This document shows, in pieces, positions 57,845 to 64,000 of a stretch of 64,000 nucleotides of DNA. The notes beneath the pieces were generated by a model. It did not search any database. It was not told the DNA's origin and saw nothing but the letters and a program-made list of their open reading frames with translations. The first letter of the stretch is position 1; each line of letters begins with the position of its first letter. The stretch is from Desulfosporosinus youngiae DSM 17734. Its GTDB lineage: Bacteria; Bacillota; Desulfitobacteriia; Desulfitobacteriales; Desulfitobacteriaceae. Location: assembly GCF_000244895.1 (NCBI RefSeq), contig NZ_CM001441.1, positions 1,116,001-1,180,000 of the forward strand, read 5' to 3'. The position numbers and the translations under genes are program-made.

Positions 57845-58504
57845 ATGGAATTGCAAAATTATCAAGGAGTTGTGAATTTCTTAATAACCCTAATCCTGGC
57901 CTCCACATTTTTAATTATGATTGCCCGACGTTTAAAATCTGTGGTTATAGCGGTCATTATTCAAGGGGTTTTACTGGGAGGCTTATGTAATTTATTGGGT
58001 TGGGCGACCGGGATCTTTGAAATGCATGTTGCCGCATTATTAACCTTTGGGGTAAAAGCCGGGATAATTCCTGTTGTACTCATAAACGCTGTCAGCAAAG
58101 TAGCGAACGATAGGGAGATTGAATCCTTTCTTAGCATGAAAATGACGTTGCTGTCGGCGGTCTGTTTGGTCTTCATAGCATATTTAGCTACCGGGCAAGT
58201 GATTGGGGAAGGGTCAGGTCTGATTCATGAGGCGTTGCCGGTGGCTGTCTCCTTGATGCTCATTGGCTTGTTCTTCATGATTAATCTAAAATTCCCGATC
58301 ATGCAAATTGTGGGATTAGTTGTAATGGAAAATGGGATCTTTTTAGCGGGAATCGGTACTACAATTGGTATGCCTTTGGTTATTGAATTAGGAATATTTA
58401 TGGATATTCTGGTAGGGGTTTTAATTATGGGAGTGTTAGTCTTTCGAATTAATCATAGCTTTGACACAATCGATACAAAAAATCTAAGAAATCTACGAGG
58501 TTGA
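57845..58504 (+). CDS. hyfE: Hydrogenase-4 subunit HyfE (NuoK-like)
   Basis: A 219-residue protein with six to seven membrane segments, starting at ATG 57845, five bases after hyfC. The C-terminal half (V-V-M-E-N-G-I-F-L-A-G, F-M-D-I-L-V-G-V-L-I-M-G-V-L) holds the NuoK-like glutamate. E. coli hyfD has no counterpart between hyfC and hyfE here. Confidence 0.85.
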   Translation: MELQNYQGVVNFLITLILASTFLIMIARRLKSVVIAVIIQGVLLGGLCNLLGWATGIFEMHVAALLTFGVKAGIIPVVLINAVSKVANDREIESFLSMKMTLLSAVCLVFIAYLATGQVIGEGSGLIHEALPVAVSLMLIGLFFMINLKFPIMQIVGLVVMENGIFLAGIGTTIGMPLVIELGIFMDILVGVLIMGVLVFRINHSFDTIDTKNLRNLRG

Positions 58505-58508
58505 TTTT

Positions 58509-59972
58509 ATGCCATTGATTTTACTTGCTCTACCTTTAGTTATGGCATTGTTAAGCATGATGGTTAAGGATCGAAGAGTATTAGGGGCCATAAGTATAGT
58601 GGGATCAGCGACGATCTTCATAACGGCATTAGGTTTAGCCCAACAAGTGTTTGCGGGTTCCAGTGTGGTGTGGGGTCAGTTCATCTTCATTGATCCTTTA
58701 AGTGCTTTAATTCTTTGTCTTGTTGCCATCATTGGTTTTATGGTGGCTTTATATTCTTTAACCTATCTTGCTCATGATATTCGAGAAGGGGAGTTTTCCG
58801 AAAAACGTTTAAGATGGTATTATTTTTGGCTGCATATTTTTGTTTTTACCATGTTTTTCGTGCTGGTTTCCGCGAACTTGGGGATTATGTGGGTGGCTGT
58901 AGAGGGGACGACTCTTGCCACTGCCTTGCTGGTGGGTTTCTACAATAAGAGGAATTCTTTAGAGGCTGCCTGGAAATATATCATCATTTGCACTGTAGGA
59001 ATTATCTTTGCTTTGTTCGGAACCATCCTTTTGCATTATGCTGCGGTTTCAGTGACCGGCGAGAGCAGTTCTCTGGATTGGCAGACCTTGAGAAGGGTTG
59101 CTAAACAACTTGATCCTATGTTGCTTAAACTTGCTTTTATCTTTGCTTTGGTTGGCTATGGAACAAAGGTGGGTTTAGCCCCCATGCATACCTGGTTGCC
59201 TGATGCTCATAGCCAAGCGCCTTCCCCGATTAGTGCTATGCTTTCAGGGGTTCTTTTAAACTGTGCGTTTTATAGTATAATTCGATTTCACTTGGTAGTC
59301 TCAGAATCTCTTGGGCCAAACTTTTCGTCCAATTTGATTTTATTATTCGGAGTCTTGTCAATTGCCGTTGCCTTACCCTTTATTCTGGTTCAGCGCGACA
59401 TAAAAAGGCTGCTCGCCTATTCCAGTATCGAGCATATGGGGATTATCGCTGCTGCAGTGGGCCTGGGCAGTAAATTAGCTTTGTATGGTGCCTTCTTGCA
59501 CATGATCAATCACGCTCTGACTAAATCCTCACTTTTTTTCATCGTCGGTAATGTTACCCAGCATTACAGGACTAAACGAATTATGAGAATTAAAGGTTTA
59601 TTTAGAACTATGCCCATAACGGGACCTGCTTTAATGATTGGGGGCTTGGCAATCGCCGGATCTCCTCCCTTTAGTATCTTTATGAGCGAATTTATAATTC
59701 TCAGTTCAGGATTTGCTCAGGGCAGGTATATGGTTTCGAGTTTGATTTTGATCTTAATCACCTTAATCTTTACGGGATTTATCTACGCGCTAGGCAAGCT
59801 GACCCTGGGGACCCCTCCAAACAGGGTTAAGATAGGCGAGCAAGGTAAATTCACCATTGCTCTGGTTATGATTTCACTTGTGCCTGTCGTTCTTTTCGGG
59901 GTATATATCCCAGGATTTATTGAAGACATTCTGCAGCAAGTAACGACCGTATTTATAGGGGGAAATAAGTGA
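58509..59972 (+). CDS. hyfF: Hydrogenase-4 subunit HyfF (antiporter-like)
   Basis: A 487-residue protein with about 14 membrane segments. It has the NuoN/M core: V-E-G-T-T-L-A-T-A-L near 138, W-L-P-D-A-H-S-Q-A-P-S-P-I-S-A-M-L-S-G near 230 and D-I-K-R-L-L-A-Y-S-S-I-E-H. It is the second antiporter-like subunit of the complex. The stop overlaps the next start. Confidence 0.9.
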   Translation: MPLILLALPLVMALLSMMVKDRRVLGAISIVGSATIFITALGLAQQVFAGSSVVWGQFIFIDPLSALILCLVAIIGFMVALYSLTYLAHDIREGEFSEKRLRWYYFWLHIFVFTMFFVLVSANLGIMWVAVEGTTLATALLVGFYNKRNSLEAAWKYIIICTVGIIFALFGTILLHYAAVSVTGESSSLDWQTLRRVAKQLDPMLLKLAFIFALVGYGTKVGLAPMHTWLPDAHSQAPSPISAMLSGVLLNCAFYSIIRFHLVVSESLGPNFSSNLILLFGVLSIAVALPFILVQRDIKRLLAYSSIEHMGIIAAAVGLGSKLALYGAFLHMINHALTKSSLFFIVGNVTQHYRTKRIMRIKGLFRTMPITGPALMIGGLAIAGSPPFSIFMSEFIILSSGFAQGRYMVSSLILILITLIFTGFIYALGKLTLGTPPNRVKIGEQGKFTIALVMISLVPVVLFGVYIPGFIEDILQQVTTVFIGGNK

Positions 59973-61552
59973 TGATAAGGCAAGATAGGGTTATTGCCCT
60001 TATTTCGGCGTCCTTTGGGGATAGGGTATTCACCGCCAAGGCCCATGTAAATGAGCTTCATCTGGAAATTGCAAAAAGTGAAATTCCCATCTTAGCTGTC
60101 ACCTTAAGAGATTGGGGATTTCCCTTAATCCAGCTTACGGCTACAGATGAGCGGAATATCAAAGGACAGTTTCGTTTGTTTTATACCTTTGCTAATGATG
60201 GGGAAAAATTCGTGATTATTGTAAGCGTATCCGTAGCTGAAGCTGAGCCCTCCTTTCCTTCTATAACGAATGAAGTCCCGGCGGCTCATTGGTATGAACG
60301 CGAGATTCGGGACCTTTTTGGCTTAGATCCTTTAGGGCACCCCGATAAAAGGAGTTTGGCGGTCCATGAAGATTGGCCAAAGGGGTTATATCCTTTGCGG
60401 AAGGATTTTGATCTGAATTCTCAGGTGCCTAGGACGGAGGAACAGTTTCCCTACGATGAAGTTGAGGGTGAAGGGGTAATGCAGGTTCCCGTCGGACCCA
60501 TTCATGCGGGAATTATTGAACCGGGGCATTTTAGATTTAGTGCGGTAGGAGATACTGTCATAAATTTGGAGGCTAGATTATTCTATACTCATAGGGGGAT
60601 CGAGAAACTTGCTGAAGGAAAAACTCCCCTGGAAGCATTGCCGATTGTCGAACGAATCTGCGGGGCTTGTTCGTTTTCTCATACCACATCTTATTGTCAG
60701 GCCCTGGAAAAGCTCTCTAGAGCTGAAGTTTCTATCAGAGCTAAATATATAAGAACGGTGGTTCTGGAACTTGAACGTCTATATAATCATGTCGGAGATG
60801 TAGGGAATATTTGTGCAGGGGTCGGTTTCGCTTTCGGAACAATGCATGGAGCACGCCTGAAAGAAGATCTCATGCAACTTAACGAACGGGTTTTTGGAAG
60901 CAGGTTTTTAAGGGGAATTAATACTCCGGGTGGAGTTAGAAGAGATATTTCAGTTTTAGACAGTGATTTGATCTTAGCTGCATTAGATAAGATGGAGCTT
61001 GAGTTTCGTGATTTGACGGAGATTTTGTTAGATACCAAGTCCTATATGGATAGAGTCCAGACAACCGGTATATTATTGAATCGCACGGCTAGTGACTTGC
61101 ATGCGGTTGGACCGGCGGCAAGGGCATCCGGTATTGATCGGGATGCGCGGCGTGACCACCCGTACGCTGCTTATGACCGTGTTTCATTTAACGTGCCTGT
61201 TTATGAGCAGGGAGATGTTTTATGCAGGGTTAAAGTACGGATTGATGAAACCTTTGAATCAATCAAGATTATCCGACAGATTTTAGAATCAATGCCTTTG
61301 GGAGAATTAATACAACCCCTGGGGGATATGATTCCCTTCGATTATACGGTAGGTTTGACAGAGTCCGCTCGGGGAGAGAATGTGCATTTGATCGAGATAG
61401 GCAAGGATCAAACAATTAATCGCTATATGATACGTTCAGCATCCTATGTAAATTGGCCGGTAGTTCCTTCGACCGTGCCCGGAAATATCATTCCGGATTT
61501 CCCCGTGATTAATAAGAGTTTTGAACTGTGTTATTCTTGTCTGGATCGATGA
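59972..61552 (+). CDS. hyfG: Group 4 hydrogenase large subunit HyfG (NuoC + NuoD fused)
   Basis: A 526-residue protein; ATG 59972 is preferred to GTG 59969. Residues 1-160 are NuoC-like (H-W-Y-E-R-E-I-R-D-L-F-G, P-L-R-K-D-F). The rest is the NiFe subunit: R-I-C-G-A-C-S-F-S-H near 227 gives L1, and the C-terminal E-L-C-Y-S-C-L-D-R gives L2, so all four metal-binding cysteines are present. The reading frame ends three residues after the last cysteine, so no tail exists to be cut by a maturation protease. D-P before the last C-x-x-C is E-L here. Confidence 0.9.
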   Translation: MIRQDRVIALISASFGDRVFTAKAHVNELHLEIAKSEIPILAVTLRDWGFPLIQLTATDERNIKGQFRLFYTFANDGEKFVIIVSVSVAEAEPSFPSITNEVPAAHWYEREIRDLFGLDPLGHPDKRSLAVHEDWPKGLYPLRKDFDLNSQVPRTEEQFPYDEVEGEGVMQVPVGPIHAGIIEPGHFRFSAVGDTVINLEARLFYTHRGIEKLAEGKTPLEALPIVERICGACSFSHTTSYCQALEKLSRAEVSIRAKYIRTVVLELERLYNHVGDVGNICAGVGFAFGTMHGARLKEDLMQLNERVFGSRFLRGINTPGGVRRDISVLDSDLILAALDKMELEFRDLTEILLDTKSYMDRVQTTGILLNRTASDLHAVGPAARASGIDRDARRDHPYAAYDRVSFNVPVYEQGDVLCRVKVRIDETFESIKIIRQILESMPLGELIQPLGDMIPFDYTVGLTESARGENVHLIEIGKDQTINRYMIRSASYVNWPVVPSTVPGNIIPDFPVINKSFELCYSCLDR

Positions 61553-61627
61553 GGATTTCAACTATGCTGCTGTCTGCTGCTAAAGAAGCGGCACTAGCCG
61601 GATTTTCTAATAAGGAGGCTTAATACT

Positions 61628-62341
61628 ATGCTCAGACTTTTTCATAAGAGCTTAAAGACAGGAACGGTCACAATGGATTATCCGGAAACTAGCAGTGTTC
61701 CGGGGCCCAGTTTTCAAGGGTTACCGGAATGGCAAGAGCAAAGCTGTGTTCAATGTGGTCGGTGTGCGGACGTATGTCCTACCAAGGCCATTACATTACA
61801 GAAGGGATACAAGGAGGCATTTTGGACAGTAGACTCTAAGAAGTGTATCTTTTGTGGGTACTGTGTCGAAACTTGTAAAGGCGCAATCGTCCAAAAGGGG
61901 CAATATGAATTAGCGGAAAGGGCAGACCAGGCTCCTCATGTTCAGGCTTTTAAACATTCGGTTCATATACGTCATCTCGATTCGGGGTCGTGTAATGCCT
62001 GTGACTGGGAAATGACGGCCCTCACCGGCCCTGTTTATGATATACAACGTCTGGGCTTTGATTTTGTGGCTTCTCCTCGTCATGCGGATATTTTAATGGT
62101 GACCGGGCCGGTAACAAGAAACTTAGAAATAGCAGTACATAAGACCTTTGCGGCGACCCCTGCCCCGAAACTTGTGTTAGCTGTCGGCACTTGTGCCTGT
62201 AGCGGCGGGATATGCGGCAAAAGCTATGCAAGCTCCGGAGGAGTGGGTAATATCATTCCGGTGGATGTCTTTATACCGGGTTGTCCGCCGCGACCACAAG
62301 CTTTGATCCAAGGCTTACTCAAGGCAGTCGGCAGAGCTTAA
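61628..62341 (+). CDS. hyfI: Fused ferredoxin + small subunit (HyfH + HyfI)
   Basis: A 237-residue protein with AAGGAGG upstream. Residues 38-92 have two 4Fe-4S ferredoxin motifs (C-V-Q-C-G-R-C-A-D-V-C-P and C-I-F-C-G-Y-C-V-E-T-C). Residues 100-237 are NuoB-like (S-C-N-A-C-D-W-E, G-T-C-A-C-S-G-G-I, P-G-C-P-P-R-P), giving the proximal cluster. In E. coli these are two proteins. It carries electrons between the ferredoxin-type donor and the NiFe site. Confidence 0.88.
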   Translation: MLRLFHKSLKTGTVTMDYPETSSVPGPSFQGLPEWQEQSCVQCGRCADVCPTKAITLQKGYKEAFWTVDSKKCIFCGYCVETCKGAIVQKGQYELAERADQAPHVQAFKHSVHIRHLDSGSCNACDWEMTALTGPVYDIQRLGFDFVASPRHADILMVTGPVTRNLEIAVHKTFAATPAPKLVLAVGTCACSGGICGKSYASSGGVGNIIPVDVFIPGCPPRPQALIQGLLKAVGRA

Positions 62342-62451
62342 CGTACAGTGGAGCGGGCTCAGCTCATTTCTTGGATATGGCTCGACCTTTGAAGCGATGG
62401 TCCAACCAAAATGGCCATGGCATTGGGGGGGTTCCACCTGTCGCGTGAGTT

Positions 62452-64000
62452 TTAAAACGTAATCTCTAGGTCTTTTATCTTACGGTAGAGTGTATTTCGT
62501 CCAATTCCAAGAAGTTTTGCGGCGGGTGCGATTTTTCCTTTAGTTTGGTTGAGGGCATAGATGATCGCTTGTTTGGTTTGTTGATCAAGTAAAGGCTCAG
62601 TTGAGGCTTGGGTATTCTCCACGCTCTGCAGAATTTCATCCGGAAGATCGGCTGTGGTTAGAATGGGGCCATCTGCTAAGGCCACCATGCTCTCAATGCA
62701 GTTCTCTAATTCCCGGACATTACCCGGCCATGAATGGGCCAACAGGTAAGTATAAACGTCCTCTTGAATTCCTAGCGGAGGGAGTCCAAGGGACTTACAG
62801 GTTTTATCAATAAAATAAGGAACTAAGTCTCGAATATCTTCGGAGCGTTCACGCAGTGGAGGTAACTCTAAAGTAACGACTTTCAGACGATAGTATAAAT
62901 CCAAACGAAATTGAGCTGCTGAGACTAAGGCACTGAGGTCTTTATGAGTTGCCGCAATGACTCGTACATCAATCTTAAGGGCTTTTGTATCTCCAATCCG
63001 AGAAACTTCTTTTTCTTGGAGTACTCGAAGAAGGGCAACTTGTACATTTAAGGGCATATCTCCAATTTCATCGAGGAAAATAGTTCCTTTATTAGCCAAT
63101 TCAAATTTACCGGGTTTTCCGCCCCGGCGTGCACCTGTGAAAGCCCCATCTACATAACCGAACAACTCACTTTCAATGAGTGAAGCAGGAAGCGAGGCAC
63201 AGTTTAAGGCGACAAAAGGTCCTTGACTACGTGAGCTGAGTTTATGGATTGTACGGGAAATTATTTCCTTGCCGGTTCCGCTTTCCCCGTGAATGAGTAC
63301 AGAAGAGTGAGTTGAGGAGATTTTCGAAGCCCGTGCCAACGTTCGCTGTGAAAGCTGACTATTACCAATCCATAATGAATTGCTCAGAGGAGTTTCCTTT
63401 TTTATTTGCAAGGTTCCTACCGCACCTATTGATTGCCCCGCTTCATTGAAGACCTGATTTAAATGAGAGGTGATTTCTTTGCCTGTGCTATCTTTTAAAT
63501 GGAGATTAAGAGAATGGCCGTTCAAAATCCATCCTTTTGGCGTACTAAAAACTTCTCCAGCGAGTTTCCCGATGATGTCCTCCTGTTTACGGCCAAGCAG
63601 CCTAGCCCCATAGGAGTTGATACTAGTAATAATTCCATTATGATCAATGGTTAGAAATCCTTGCTGTAACAGTGAGGAAGCTAGTCTGGAACCCTCCTGG
63701 TAAAATTTTAGTTGATTTTCCAGCTCGAAAAGGCGTAAATTTTTTTCAATCATACTTGCACCCATCATGGCGATGTTTAAAATCTTTTGGCGATCTGGAT
63801 TAGCTTCACCACTAATATCTAAGACCCCAAGTGGTAAGCCCTGGCTGTTTTGGATTGGGGCGGCCCAACAGGCCAAAAAGTGATTATCGTGCACAAAGTG
63901 TTCCCAACCGAAGACAGACATGGGTGCATTTTCACGGAGGGCAGTTCCTATGGCGTTCGTCCCTCGTACTTCTTCACGCCAGCTGGCGCCGGGACTTAGA
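62452..64000 (-). CDS. Sigma-54-dependent activator (AcoR type), cut by the window end
   Basis: At least 516 residues, open to the window end on the minus strand. G-T-N-A-I-G-T-A-L and G-W-E-H-F-V form a GAF-type start, so the ATG at 63921 is internal. A PAS domain follows, then the AAA+ domain (G-E-S-G-T-G-K-E Walker A and G-A-F-T-G-A sigma-54 contact) and a Fis-type HTH at the C-terminus (A-A-K-L-L-G-I-G-R-N-T-L-Y-R-K-I). It faces the hyf operon end to end, so its targets are not evident from position. GAF ligand unknown. Confidence 0.92.
   Translation of the reverse strand, partial: LSPGASWREEVRGTNAIGTALRENAPMSVFGWEHFVHDNHFLACWAAPIQNSQGLPLGVLDISGEANPDRQKILNIAMMGASMIEKNLRLFELENQLKFYQEGSRLASSLLQQGFLTIDHNGIITSINSYGARLLGRKQEDIIGKLAGEVFSTPKGWILNGHSLNLHLKDSTGKEITSHLNQVFNEAGQSIGAVGTLQIKKETPLSNSLWIGNSQLSQRTLARASKISSTHSSVLIHGESGTGKEIISRTIHKLSSRSQGPFVALNCASLPASLIESELFGYVDGAFTGARRGGKPGKFELANKGTIFLDEIGDMPLNVQVALLRVLQEKEVSRIGDTKALKIDVRVIAATHKDLSALVSAAQFRLDLYYRLKVVTLELPPLRERSEDIRDLVPYFIDKTCKSLGLPPLGIQEDVYTYLLAHSWPGNVRELENCIESMVALADGPILTTADLPDEILQSVENTQASTEPLLDQQTKQAIIYALNQTKGKIAPAAKLLGIGRNTLYRKIKDLEITF

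Noticed and set aside
59972..61552. HyfG as a cofactor-less (Ehr-type) relative
   Set aside because: Both C-x-x-C motifs are present, so NiFe binding is possible; only the residues around the last motif differ.
61564..61623. 19-codon ORF between hyfG and the fused hyfH-hyfI gene
   Set aside because: It ends over the ribosome binding site of the next gene and could couple translation, but has no SD of its own and is too short to support.

Overview
The window looks like a low-to-mid GC, spore-forming Firmicutes chromosome, most likely a Desulfosporosinus/Desulfitobacterium-type clostridium. The reasons are strong Shine-Dalgarno (SD) sites with frequent GTG/TTG starts, a Spo0E-like gene, a T-box leader, a TerD cluster with its biosynthetic genes, and a hydrogenase-4-type operon. 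The genus is inference; nothing in the window proves it.

Bases 1 to about 30010 are the right-hand part of a PBSX/XkdK-type contractile-tail (myovirus) prophage. From left to right it holds scaffold and capsid genes, head-tail connectors, tail terminator, sheath, tube, a tail-assembly chaperone with a very clear -1 frameshift signal, tape measure, the LysM/XkdQ-R-S-T-U baseplate series, tail fibres, XhlA-like protein, a multidomain endolysin and a holin. At least four cargo genes sit inside this operon: a DUF2188 gene, a homing-endonuclease-like gene, an antisense gene with a hairpin over its ribosome binding site, and a membrane protein with its own promoter and terminator. From 22.3 to 29.7 kb lies an accessory and lysogeny region: ClpP/SppA-type protease, secreted protein, DUF2786 protein, ComEC-like hydrolase, three small HTH regulators, a Spo0E-like phosphatase and unknowns. 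It ends at the 3' half of a tRNA-Pro gene followed by a strong terminator, which I read as the right attachment site.

From 30 kb on the DNA is ordinary chromosome with some insertions: an MFS exporter, a DUF3102 protein, a CBO0543-like membrane protein, and the phosphate transport operon pstS-pstC-pstA-pstB. An RT-encoding group II intron of about 1.9 kb lies between pstS and pstC, just after a terminator-like hairpin. Then come an SDR enzyme, a rhodanese-CAP lipoprotein, two CBS-domain proteins and a coiled-coil protein with nine 35-residue repeats.

At 45.7-47.5 kb a stand-alone TrpB2-type tryptophan synthase beta gene is preceded by a strong promoter and a T-box leader with a probable UGG (Trp) specifier. 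At 47.9-54.6 kb is a Ter module: C-C bond lyase, two phosphoribosyltransferase-type proteins, a HAD phosphatase and three TerD paralogues. At 54.8-62.3 kb is a membrane-bound group 4 NiFe hydrogenase operon (hyfB-C-E-F-G plus a fused ferredoxin/small subunit), followed by a convergent sigma-54-dependent activator that runs off the window.
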